Of a DNA stretch of 64,000 nt, positions 1-9,922 are shown piece after piece. Both the position numbers and the translations under genes were made by a program. Source of the stretch: Yarrowia lipolytica (lineage: Eukaryota > Ascomycota > Dipodascomycetes > Dipodascales). Where the stretch lies: assembly GCF_001761485.1 (NCBI RefSeq), contig NC_090772.1, positions 1,610,501-1,674,500 of the forward strand. The letters are read 5' to 3'. Below the pieces are notes generated by a model. It ran no database searches, was not told where the DNA came from, and saw nothing but the letters and a program-made list of their open reading frames with translations. Position 1 is the stretch's first letter, and the number at the start of each line of letters is the position of its first letter.

Positions 1-447
1 TGGATAAAATCACAAGCGTCGCAAGTGCACCCACTACTCACGTGACATGAAAAATTCACTCTTCCCTGAGTTTAATAATCGACATGGGGCGTAGAAAGGG
101 GGGTAGAGTGACTATCTGGAGAAGCACAACGAAATAGTCACTTTATTCCAAGAGCTTTTCCTTTTACCAAGCCCCTGGTTCATCATGTTCATCATGGGTG
201 CAATTTTTTTCGCACGAGTGTGCATTTTTTTTGGGAGTACGTAATTTATGCATTAATATCACGGACAGGAATCGAACCCACGGTCACCGAATTATTGAGT
301 TGTCACATGACATTGGGTCCCAAACAGGAAAGACAGTCACTTTTCACATTAAGGTTCTGGCACTCACGACTCGCGGGGACTCTCACTCTGCAAAAGGTTC
401 CATTTCTCACTTTTGAAGTCACGACAGCCTCGAACCGTACGACCAAA
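1..447. other. Intergenic region upstream of RPS10
   Basis: No convincing gene is visible. This stretch is the presumed promoter and 5' UTR of RPS10. It contains a CACGTG box near position 40 and a tRNA B-box look-alike near 258-281 (minus strand) with no matching A box or acceptor stem. Confidence 0.6.
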
Positions 448-1151
448 ATGTTGATTCCCAAGGAAGACCGAAAGAAGATCCACCAGTACCTTTTCCAGCG
501 TGAGTAGAGAGCGAGCGGGATTTCGAAATTACACGACCGATATGGAGGACATGACTGACGACTTGTGGATGGATGGGACGACCTTTGATTTGCTGTGAAC
601 AGACAGCATACGACGACGCATAATGCAACGACCAATCTGTGGTAAAAGGGAGGAGCGATCAAAGTGAAGGAAGCCCGAATCAGTCACAGTCGCTGTCAGA
701 AACACCCTCCATCAATGAACATGTGGATGGTTCCGTCTTGCAACACTTTTTTGCAATTCAAGCAGAAACAAGTTACTAACCATCAGAGGGCGTCTGTGTC
801 GCTAAGAAGGACTTTAACCAGCCCAAGCACGAGGACATTGACACCAAGAACCTTTACGTCATCAAGGCTCTCCAGTCTCTGACCTCTAAGGGCTTCGTCA
901 AGACCCAGTTCTCTTGGCAGTACTACTACTACACCCTCACCGACGAGGGTGTTGAGTACCTCCGAGAGTACCTCCACCTTCCCGAGGGTGTTGTTCCCGA
1001 GACCCACAAGAAGACTGCCCGAGAGGAGACTGCTTCTCAGGGCCGAGGTGGCCGACCCGAGCGAGGTCCCCGACGACAGGAGGGTGAGTACCGACGATAC
1101 AACTCCAACAAGGAGTCTGCTCCCGGTAACTACCAGCCTTCTTTCCAGTAA
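448..1151 (+). CDS. RPS10: 40S ribosomal protein S10 (eS10), two exons
   Basis: This gene encodes small-subunit ribosomal protein eS10, 138 residues after splicing. Exon 1 is 448-499 and exon 2 is 787-1151. The 287-nt intron starts with GTGAGT at 500 and ends with a TACTAAC branch point at 774-780 followed directly by CATCAG. The junction joins phase-1 codons to give FQQGVCVAKKDF, which matches the yeast eS10 start MLxPKEDRxKIHQYLFQ. Exon 2 carries the diagnostic block FVKTQFSWQYYYYTLTDEG and a basic, Gly/Arg-rich tail typical of eS10 outside Saccharomyces. The start is the first ATG in the family-conserved frame. The early intron fits the usual pattern of yeast ribosomal protein genes. Codon bias is extreme, as expected for high expression. 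Confidence 0.97.
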
Positions 1152-1792
1152 ATGGGAGGATATATAAAAATGTATTATTCATGTTGAGAATTTGTACAGT
1201 ACACCCTACAAGTAATCCAACCGTGTATGACTGTGTTCAGGGGTTGGGTTGGACAGCTTTTTTGCATCTCATCATAATGATCCCTGGAGACTGTTGACTT
1301 AACATCTGATGTCGAGCTGAGAGCCCCAGTCCTTAGCCGTATTTGTGGCATCCCAGCTCGCAGATGAATCACTGATGAGTACAGGATGGCACATCTGGGG
1401 TTCATATAGACATTCAGAACATCACGGTACAGTATGTAGTATCAAACGCCACTCTCATGAGATTCTCTGTCTGTTTATTATCTTCCCACAGAGATGTGAT
1501 AGCACCGTCCTCTTCCCCTAGGGTTCTTTGGCTGATCTATGTCATCAGTGGCCCATTATTATCTCGTCACAAACATTCCCTGACTCTCTGGTCTTCTAGG
1601 GCCGATGGATGCGGATTAAGAGAACAGATGGAGGCAAGTTTTGACGATAACTAGATCTTCACAGACAGGTATTTGGGGGAAGGTTGTGCTACAAGTATTT
1701 GTAGTCGGCTCCTGGACTTGCCAGATCCACTGCTGACTGTCTACTTGTAGTTGCGGTTGAATAGGAAAAAAAAGGAACACTACCGACGAACA

Positions 1793-1832
1793 TTTTGAGA
1801 CGACATTTTGAGACGACATTTTGAGACGACAT
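1793..1832. repeat. Short tandem repeat, 13-bp unit, three copies
   Basis: The unit ATTTTGAGACGAC is repeated three times in direct tandem with no divergence. It lies in noncoding DNA. No function is evident. Confidence 0.85.
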
Positions 1833-2873
1833 GCGCGATTGTTTTGATATAAGTACTTGTACAAGGTTGAATTCCTCCTTCTGACTGGATTCAACAAGTT
1901 TCAACAGTCTCGCAAGTCTCTTTATCAGTACAGAGCTGTTCCAATTGCCATACGGCAGTTAGACCACTCATATCGGACGTGGGAAGTAAACGCCGAAAAC
2001 CTGGTCCAACACCGGACTTTGAACACGAGGAACAAAAACTACCTATTCCATTGTGAGGACGAGAATGAGAGCAGCATTTCGAGCCCGAAAACACGCATAA
2101 TATTCTAGGATTCCATGCGCTAGCGTGGTTTTCGTGAAAAGTCTCCATCCACGCGTATCCAGGGTCCGAACGAACTCTATCATCTGTTGCCCGTCACTAT
2201 CGGATGGGAAACGACACAGAAATGCTGTACGTATGCCTCCAAGGTTGATGCCTCCGTTGCACGAAATCCAAATGCAAACTACTGTGTACTTGTACTGTCT
2301 CAACTTTGAGTGTTGTGGTGCCTGGTCTGAATCCCCGTGTGTCAGTTAGATTCCCAACATGATGGAGTTGTACCTGGTAGGGAGTTTACCAGGGGGTAAA
2401 ACGCCGACCACGAACGATACGGGAAAAACGAGGCATTTACCGGAATGCCCAGAACACGGCGAACATACAGATTGCAATTCCGCCATTATACGACGCTCCA
2501 AAAACTCACACCACGTTATCACCGCTCCGCCGAGAAAATGCGATGCATTATGAAACACTAACTTACCCTGTGCCGAAAATAAGAAAATGATGGGTGGTTT
2601 GAAATCTTTTTGGAAGAGACATGTACATGTATAGGGAGGCATCATCATGTGGATCCATATGGTCAGCCTTCCAGAGACCCATCAGCGAATACGACCTTCC
2701 GTTTGCGAACGAGGCTGTGGGTCTCTTTCTGAGGCCTCCTTGATAGTCTTGTCTGTTTCAGTTTCAAACTTCGGGCTGGTCGGGCTGTACCCATTAATTT
2801 AAAGTTGTGTTCCCGAGTTATAAATAGATATAAGTGAGTGTGAAGATGGGAATTGGGGGAAGTGGGCCATAGA

Positions 2874-3452
2874 ATGGGTACTAGAATTGGGGTGGATGGG
2901 AGTGTGACCGGGTTCTTTTCGGCTCTGCCAACCTATTTATATGTTTCAATCCACGATACCTTCATTTCTGCGAGTTCTGTACGACGTGCACATTTGGTGC
3001 ATTGTTCACGTGAGAAGATGAGATTTTTCAATCGAGCTCTTGAATATGGGTCTGGCTACAAGGGTAGGTATTTCAGACAAAACAAGAGCAGTTTATTCTC
3101 GGAAATGCGTTGCAAGTCGAGTAGAGATCGTTTGACGCTCCTTGCTTCACTCCACGTTCAACTGTCCACTTGTTCTTGCCGGTGGAAAGTCAGTTGTCGG
3201 GCAGAAAAGTTTTCTATGCAGGAACGGATAATATTCGGCTTGGGCGGTCTGTACGACGAGATTTGGGGAGATCCGGAGCAATGGGTTCTCCCCCCGACTG
3301 GGTGCTCCCAGCTCGTTTCACTGACCCTGGAGACTATCCTACCGAGAGTAGTTGGAGAGAGACTCGAGGTATTTTGCGTCTTCAGGGGGTTTTCTCCTTC
3401 CCCTCTCTATGTCTATCCGCCTCTTAATATTTCTCTCACCATTTACCCTTGA
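2874..3452 (+). CDS. Orphan open reading frame of 192 codons (doubtful)
   Basis: I do not recognise this reading frame. It is open for 192 residues from the ATG at 2874. A TATA-like TTATAAATA lies at 2818-2826, about 50 bp before the ATG. Against it, codon use is not biased like that of the neighbouring conserved genes, and no domain, signal peptide or membrane segment stands out. It is most likely chance, or a lineage-specific orphan. Confidence 0.18.
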   Translation: MGTRIGVDGSVTGFFSALPTYLYVSIHDTFISASSVRRAHLVHCSREKMRFFNRALEYGSGYKGRYFRQNKSSLFSEMRCKSSRDRLTLLASLHVQLSTCSCRWKVSCRAEKFSMQERIIFGLGGLYDEIWGDPEQWVLPPTGCSQLVSLTLETILPRVVGERLEVFCVFRGFSPSPLYVYPPLNISLTIYP

Positions 3453-3715
3453 CTCAACGGTTTACACGACGACGTGAAAAGTCAGCCGCATTTAGGTGCA
3501 TCACGCTGACAATTTTGGAGGGTCTAGAACCTGGGTTTTTACTTCATCCAGCACCTACTCGGGCGAAAGTTGGGGCGAGTCTAGAGTCAGCAAGCGGTGT
3601 TTGTGGGACCGAGATTCATTTCCGGAGCCGTCTGGGTTGTGCTACATGTTTTTGGGCTGAAATACTCGATGACAATGTACTGTAGTATGGATAAAGAATA
3701 AAATTGTATGAAAAA

Positions 3716-3965
3716 ATGGCTTCAAAAAATATTTTTTAAAATGCACAAAACCAGAAAAAACAACAAAACCAACACAAATAAAATCAAATAAAATAAATAA
3801 ACAAATCAAGCAAATCAAACAAATAAAACAAATTAAATCAAATTAAATCAAATTAGATCAAATAAAACCAACAAAACCAACAAAACAAATAAAACCAACA
3901 AAACCAACAAAACCAACAAAACCAACAAAACCAACAAAACAAATAAACCAACAAAACAAATAAAA
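3716..3965. repeat. A-rich low-complexity tract with AAAACCAAC-type tandem units
   Basis: About 250 bp of almost pure A/C/T with almost no G on this strand. Short units such as AAACCAAC and AAATCAAAT are repeated many times, and the most regular part runs at 3865-3960. It looks like slippage-derived DNA. An origin or nucleosome-depleted role is possible but not shown. Confidence 0.85.
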
Positions 3966-4547
3966 TCAAACCAGACTGTTGCGCGGATAACGAGTGCTGA
4001 ATTGACTATGAGACTCTCTTTACCAAGCTGATGCCGCGTGTGTTATGGTAACGGGAACATACGGTTGCTGAAAAGAGTGCTTGACTGGGAGATTGATAAA
4101 GGAGGTTGTTATACTCGTGCCGTCAGTGCAAGTCCGCCCGGTGGATGAATGAGGTACATTAAATGCAACAAAAGACCCCAAAACAGGAGGCTTCTTCAAT
4201 TAAGTCGATCGTTCCACGAGCTCTTTCAAGTCTCATTTCACAAGCTCGTTTCTCTCATTCACTGCTTTCGCATGTCATTTCTCTGCTGTGCTCGTAATTA
4301 CTGTAAATACAGTTATCACGTTTGTGAGGTAAATGGCATGTGTGTACTGCTCCACTACTCTCCAACTAGCGGTGCAGTAATCAATTCGTGGTAAAATTTC
4401 GACTGGACCATCTCCTGCGCGAAAAGACCTCTCTGAAGCAACTATATACTCCAATACATTGTCCATTAGCCCTACAAACAGCCCTTCTCCCCCATACTAC
4501 GCACCTGAAGCTTAACTAAAATTTAACCCCCAGTGCCCTTCACCAAC

Positions 4548-4583
4548 ATGTCATCCACAGCACAACCCACACAACCAGCCTAA
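4548..4583 (+). promoter_or_regulatory. Short upstream ORF just before the PBY1 start
   Basis: An ATG at 4548 opens an 11-residue frame (MSSTAQPTQPA) that stops with TAA at 4581-4583, only five bases before the main ATG at 4589. If the transcript starts upstream of 4548, this uORF would be translated and would terminate at the PBY1 start codon. The transcript start is not visible in sequence. Confidence 0.5.
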
Positions 4584-4588
4584 TAACC

Positions 4589-6895
4589 ATGCACGTGCTT
4601 CTGACCAACGACGACGGCCCGCCTTCGGACACCTATTCGCCCTACTTCCACTACCTGGTCAAAGCTATTGAGAAATACACTGACTGGCATGTCACAGTGG
4701 TTCTGCCCGATACCCAGCGATCATGGATTGGCAAGGCCCACATGATTGGCCAGACCATCACCGCCACCTACATTGAGGCGCCCGAAACCATCGGAGACAA
4801 GGTCAAGGGCCCCTACAAGCGAATCCCCAAGGACGTGGACCCCAAGAACGTCTGGACCTTGCTCAATGGTACTCCTGCCACCTGCACTAACATTGGCCTC
4901 AACTACATGATCGACGAGACCAAGGGCCCCGTTGATCTGGTCATCTCGGGCCCTAACTTTGGCCGAAACACCACCGCTCTCTACTCCACCACCTCCGGAA
5001 CCATCGGTGCTGCCATGGAGGGAGCTCTTTGCGGATCCAAGGGTATCGCTCTGTCGTACGCCTACTACTCCCGAGACCTCGTTCCCGAGGTTGTGGCCGA
5101 GGCCAGCAGACTCGCCGTCAAGCTCATTTCCAAGCTGTACGAAAACTGGGACAAGGGTGTCGATCTGTACTCCATCAACGTTCCCCTGATCGAGGGCCTT
5201 TCCGACAACACAAAGGCCGTCCACGCCCCCATTCTGCAAAACCGATGGAAAGGTACCTTTGAGCCCTGGGAAAAGGCCATTGACCACGACCAGAGCGAGG
5301 CTGACGGAAACATCCCCATCGAACCGGACTCTGAGCCCCTTTCTGACGCCCAGAAGGCCAAGGAGGGTTACACAATGTTCCGATGGGCTCCTGATTTCGA
5401 GGCTGTGGGCAAGTCTGTTAAGGCCAGCAGTCCCGGTAATGATGGCTGGGTCGTTGACCAGGGCCACATTTCCGTCACTGGTCTGAAGGCCTCCTTCTCC
5501 GAAACTGGCATCACCGGAGAGATTACCTTGTGAGTATCCTTGTAGAGTGCTATGTACATTATGTACGTTATATTATTGTTATCTATTGTGTACCTTGAAC
5601 TGACGAGCCTGGAGCCCCCAGCACATCAGCAACGTTCTAGACGAAACATACCGAGCCAGATAACATCCACGACCAACCCCAACTAACACAGAAACGACAA
5701 TGCTGCCGCTGAATCCGCCCATGGTTTCCTGCTGACCATCCCTTCCACAGCCTACCTTCACCCTCTCTTCTCCCAGAGTGTCAACAAACACCTTCCCAAC
5801 GTTCCTGTTGGTACCAAGGGCTCGGAGAAGACATTCCACTACGGAGAGTACGAGGATCTCGACTTTGACAAGCTTGGTTCTCGAGACAAGTCTTACTTTG
5901 GCTGCTCTTACATCTACCGAAAGGCCCTCATTCGAAAGCACTATCTGGCCAACACCATTGCCATGTTCCGGGCCAAGAACCCCGAGTCGATTCTCAACGA
6001 ATCATTCCCTGACACCTTTAACCTCGAGCTGGACTACGCCGAGTTCCTTGATGAGTCTCTGGATGAAGCTTACGAGCTGAGACAGGAGCTGGAGAAGAAC
6101 GACGAGATCGAAAAAGCCTCCAATCGAAAGCTGTGGATCCTCAAGCCTAGTATGAGTGACAAGGCCCAGGGAATTCGTCTGTTTAGCACCATCGACGAGC
6201 TTCAGGCTATCTTCGATTCCTTTGAGGAGGGATACGACTCGGACGATGAGGACGCAGAGCAGGAAGAAGACGATAACAATGGAGTGATAACATCTCAACT
6301 CCGTCACTTTATCGTTCAGGAGTACGTTGACAAGCCTTTGATTCTGTCTGGCCACGGGAACAAAAAATTCCACATCCGAACCTACGTTCTGGCTGTCGGT
6401 GACATCAATGTCTACGTATATAAGCATATGCTGGCTCTGTTCGCTCCTAGAGAGTACGCCACCACCGACGAGGTGCACGATCTCAGCCGCCACCTCACAA
6501 ACACATGTCTCCGGGACGACGATACTATCCTCAAGGAGAGTCTGGTGGAGGAATTCTGGAACCTCAAGGGTCTTGAACAGAGCCAAAAGGAGACTGTCTT
6601 CTCCAAGATTTGTGAGAACGTCAAGGATATTTTCTTGGCTGCCACTACGGTTGACAAGATCAACTTCCAGCCCCTAGCTAACTCCATGGAGTTCTTCGGT
6701 CTCGATTTCCTGGTTGACGAGAACCTCAATGTGCACATTCTGGAGGTCAACTCGTACCCCGATTTCAAGCAGACTGGAGACGATCTGAAGTACGTGGTCG
6801 AGGGTCTCGTTGACGAGACTGTCCAGGTTGCTGTCAAGCCCTGGTTCGAAGGAGGTGAGGTCCCTGAGTCCGACTTGCTTAAGCGCGTTCTGTAG
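4589..6895 (+). CDS. PBY1: PBY1-type fusion: SurE-like phosphatase plus tubulin-tyrosine-ligase-like domain
   Basis: The spliced product is 714 residues. Exon 1 is 4589-5529. The 162-nt intron (5530-5691) has GTGAGT and CTAAC followed by ACAG. Exon 2 is 5692-6895. The N-terminal half is a SurE-family phosphatase, with the metal-binding NDDG at residues 7-10, NGTPATC near 94 and SGPNFG near 123. The C-terminal half is a TTL/ATP-grasp ligase, with WILKPS near 461, KKFHIRTYVL, HLTNTC and LEVNSYPDF near 665. Saccharomyces Pby1, a P-body-associated protein, has the same two-domain order. From memory, a Y. lipolytica acid phosphatase named PHO2 is a founding eukaryotic SurE member, and exon 1 may be that gene; I could not verify this. 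The intron falls close to the domain boundary. A short uORF precedes the start. Confidence 0.93.
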
Positions 6896-7036
6896 AAAGG
6901 GGCGATGCGATCAAATGTAATGCAGAATATGTGTAAATAGTGATTAATTCGAGTTATCCAAGTTCGCTACAAGTACGTCTTTCATCTTTAATTCAATGTT
7001 TCTACTTATACATACAATACCAATTAATAATAAATA

Positions 7037-8338
7037 CTACTCCTCGGAGGACTGCTCCTCGCTCTCGTTCTCGTTGCCCTGATCGCCCATCTCCTTGCAC
7101 CATCGGTAAACCTGGCCTCTGAACCGATCAGCACGCAACAGCCCCATTCGCACAGAAGTGATACATCGGATAAACTCCTCGCACCGCTGAAGAGCAATCT
7201 GGGTCAGCTGTCGAGTCTCCTCAGCAGCATCTCGATTGATACCAAAGTCTCGGTCGTAGGGAATCTGAGGAAGGGCGAAAAACGGGTCAATCTCCTGGGT
7301 GGCAAGCTGACGAGTTCTTCGCGGAGCATCCTCACCTTCCTCCATGTCATAATCTGGCAATTGCATGTTGTCAGCCAGAATGTACGATGGGTCATCTCCG
7401 AGAAAAACGGACATGAGCTTCATGAACTGCACCACGTGCTTTTGTTCCTGGCAGATCACGTCGAGCGCTCGTGTAGAGAGAGTTCGCAGTGTTGTCGACG
7501 TCATTGTTCGTGCCATAGACTTGTGGTGGGGCAGGTCTGCGGGATGGGTGAGGGGAGCTAAGATCTCCTCCAGCTGGATGCCTCGGTAAGGATTAGAGTC
7601 ATCATCGTCATCATCGTTATTATCTGGGTTTTCGTCGTTATTGCCGTCATCATCGTCGTTGTCGTCGTTATCATCCCGTCGTCGGCGCTTGTAGAGGACT
7701 GGTCTCCGAACGCCGTTGTACTCGACAATCTTGAGCCGATGGTTGCCGAGAGGAGGGGCGGGCAACTTGGTCATATGCACATCCTCAGCTGCCCGCTTCA
7801 GCTTGTTTCCTCGGTTGGTTGAAATGTTAGTGTCGCTTTCGTCCGAGTCCGAGACTGTGTTAGTGATTGTAGTCGGTGAGCAGAAAAGACAGCTTTGTGA
7901 CATTGGGGACGATACAGACCCACAAAATTGAATCCTAGTCAGCAGACAAGCATCGCTAACTTGCTTCTTGGCACCTGCGGGCACGGAAAGTGGGTTGGCA
8001 ATGGCTTTTGCGTCCGGGGCACACCAGCCATTGTGTCTGTCTCGCGTGTCTATCTCGCACGGTCTGCATCATCGTCAGCTTCGCAGTCAACCACAAAAAG
8101 AGCATCGATCTGTGTACGACACGTCCACCTCGTGACATCCACAATGTCGTATCTGGTGTGTGTCCATCTGGAGCCGCTTCTGTCCATTACATCTGTGCCA
8201 TCGATGTTTTCTTGTGTGTGTACTCACCGTGAGGTTCACGATCAAGGGCGTCTTTGAGACGGCTGAGTTAGTAAGTGCGAGGATGCATGGTTGTCAGAAT
8301 ACTCACATCAAATGGTCTATCGATTTCTGGTCCAGCAT
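7037..8338 (-). CDS. RXT2: Rxt2-like subunit of the Rpd3L histone deacetylase complex, three exons
   Basis: The spliced product is 294 residues. Exon 1 is 8307-8338 (32 nt), exon 2 is 8228-8262 (35 nt) and exon 3 is 7037-7854. Both introns (44 and 373 nt) have GTGAGT and a CTAAC close to the final AG. Together the small exons give MLDQKSIDHLIRLKDALDREPH and join in frame to VSDSDESDTN. The Rxt2 N-terminal family signature follows: NRGNKLKR, then a motif like EYNGVRRPVLYKRRRR, a long Asp/Asn-rich stretch, and EILAPLTHPADLP. A helical region with CQEQKHVVQFMKLMSVFLG comes next. In yeast, Rxt2 is a structural subunit of Rpd3L, which deacetylates promoter histones. Exon 3 alone could be extended to an earlier ATG, but that would run into intron sequence. 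Confidence 0.87.
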
Positions 8339-8987
8339 GATAATGTATCGGGTAGCTGGGTGGAGGGGTTTTGAGCGGAGCTCCGAGCTGCAACATGGAT
8401 TGTTCAAACTCTGTTGGGTGGTGCATATGCATAATGTGGAATTTATTGGGAATTTAGCTTGGATTAAATGATAATGATTAAAACAGGGATTAGTTATTTA
8501 TAAAAACAATCTGCAAAAAAAATGGGGGAAAAATGGGAAAAAATGAGAATAAAAATGAGAATAAAAATGAGAGAGAAAATGAGAGAGAAAATGAGAGAGA
8601 AAATGAGAGAGAAAATGAGAGAGAAAATGAGAGAGAAAATGAGAGAGAAAATGAGAGAGAAAATGAGAGAGGAAATGGGAGAGAAAACGACTAGTTGATG
8701 CTGTTGTTATTGCTTTACCATACTACACACGACCTAATAGTTTTTTATGTTGATTGACGGACTCTCTCCTATGTAGGAAGTCCAACAAGTTCAACTCATG
8801 GTCTGTTGTGATAGCCCTCCTGATCCAAGAGATATAACCAAAAGGGCCCGTTATCATCCAATCTGAAACATCCGCGCACCACATTCACACACATTGTCTT
8901 CATTAGTCCATTCATTACTTGCCGGCCGGTTTCTTGACACTCCCACTCCCACATCCCTTCCACACTCGTCATGCTATATACAATCCA
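8339..8987. other. Intergenic region between RXT2 and MAK3
   Basis: This is the RXT2 promoter side plus the MAK3 3' flank. Apart from the purine-rich 12-bp tandem array at 8541-8690 nothing is recognisable. Confidence 0.6.
8541..8690. repeat. Purine-rich tandem repeat, 12-bp unit, about 12 copies
   Basis: The unit AAAATGAGAGAG is repeated in near-perfect tandem. The first copies vary as AAAATGAGAATA and the last as GGAAATGGGAGAG. One strand is almost entirely purine. It lies about 200 bp upstream of the RXT2 start. Confidence 0.93.
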
Positions 8988-9572
8988 TTAAATGACAGCG
9001 TGGGTGGGGAACTGTGGAACCGGCTCCTCGGCATGCATCAGATAACGCGACAGTTGACAGCTCTTGCCAGTGATAGGCAGAATCAGCCGGAAAGCATCGT
9101 TGGAGTTCAGATAGTATCGATGCAGACGTTTGGTACGCACAAATCCGATATTTTCGTACAGGCTCATAGCAGCCGCGTTGTTGACCTCGGTTTCCAACAT
9201 GATTTCGTCCGCCTTGAGATCCACCATGGCTGCAATCGCCAGGTCAATCAGCTTTTTGGCGATACCTTGGCCACGGTAATCTGTCTTGACAGCCAGCATG
9301 GCTATGTATCCTCTCGATCGGCACCCACGGTAGTCCTCCAGCTTGCAAACCACCGTTCCGATGGCCTTTTTGTCCATGGACCCGTCGGCCTGCTTCTCCT
9401 CCTCGTCTTCATCAAATGCAAGAAAACAGAGGTTGGGCCATGACGAAATGAAGTATCTGTAGACGTAGACCGAGTAGGGCTCGGACAGGTCGTGGGAGAT
9501 CATGCCCTTGACACTTTCCGTGTCATTTTGTTGGTTGGCGGTGTCGTACGGTCGGTAGCTGATCTTCACCAT
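8988..9572 (-). CDS. MAK3: N-alpha-acetyltransferase NatC catalytic subunit (Naa30/Mak3)
   Basis: This single-exon gene encodes 194 residues. NatC co-translationally acetylates N-termini that begin with Met followed by a bulky hydrophobic residue. The N-terminal block LSEPYSVYVYRYF (about 29-41) and the GNAT core match Naa30. The acetyl-CoA loop is YRGQGIAKKL at residues 99-108, preceded by the beta-strand GYIAMLAV. LETEVNNAAAMSLYENIGF and RYYLNSNDAFRLILP are also Naa30-specific. A short acidic/Lys insertion (DEDEEEKQADG, about 54-64) lies between core strands. The start is the only ATG that keeps the conserved N-terminus. It is divergent from SPT5 across a 350-bp gap. Confidence 0.95.
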   Translation of the reverse strand: MVKISYRPYDTANQQNDTESVKGMISHDLSEPYSVYVYRYFISSWPNLCFLAFDEDEEEKQADGSMDKKAIGTVVCKLEDYRGCRSRGYIAMLAVKTDYRGQGIAKKLIDLAIAAMVDLKADEIMLETEVNNAAAMSLYENIGFVRTKRLHRYYLNSNDAFRLILPITGKSCQLSRYLMHAEEPVPQFPTHAVI

Positions 9573-9922
9573 TTTTCGGGGTATTAATCACAATTAATGA
9601 ACTACGTCCCAGCTTGGAGTAGTGGAAAATCAACCCTAACCCATAAATCATTATCCACCATGGTGAGGAGAGAGAGGTAGCGAATTGGGGTGGTTTCCAG
9701 ACATGTTATCGGTGAAATATGAGATTCAAGCAAATCCTTGTCTGCCTCATTTCCCACGAATGAGCGTTTTTTCACCATTTTGCCCGATTTGATCCCCTTT
9801 TGCTCACATGATCTCTTTCCACTCCCCTCTCATTAGTAATCCTCCCACTGAACCTTGTGAAGGTGACGTAAAATTCCAGCACAGGAATAGCTATCGTTTC
9901 AACATCAAACATCACCACGAAA
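9573..9922. other. Shared divergent promoter of MAK3 and SPT5
   Basis: A 350-bp gap between two divergent genes. It carries ACCCTAACCC at 9633-9642 (GGGTTAGGGT on the other strand), a TTAGGG-like motif. No TATA box stands out. Confidence 0.55.

Larger units (their letters stand above)
1152..4588. other. Long intergenic region between RPS10 and PBY1
   Basis: No recognisable gene is present. The region holds the RPS10 3' end, a short tandem array at 1793-1832, one 192-codon orphan reading frame at 2874-3452 with weak support, and a long A-rich low-complexity tract at 3716-3965. A CACGTG box lies at about 3007-3012. Confidence 0.6.

Noticed and set aside
255-285. tRNA-like B box (GGTTCGATTCC, minus strand)
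   Set aside because: The T-stem does not pair well and no A box, acceptor or anticodon arm can be built upstream, so it is not a tRNA gene.
4721-5467. 248-codon open frame antisense to PBY1
   Set aside because: It is a shadow of the strongly biased PBY1 exon 1; no family resemblance.
8541-8690. Regular repeat considered as a CRISPR array
   Set aside because: The units are contiguous 12-mers without spacers, and the genome is eukaryotic.
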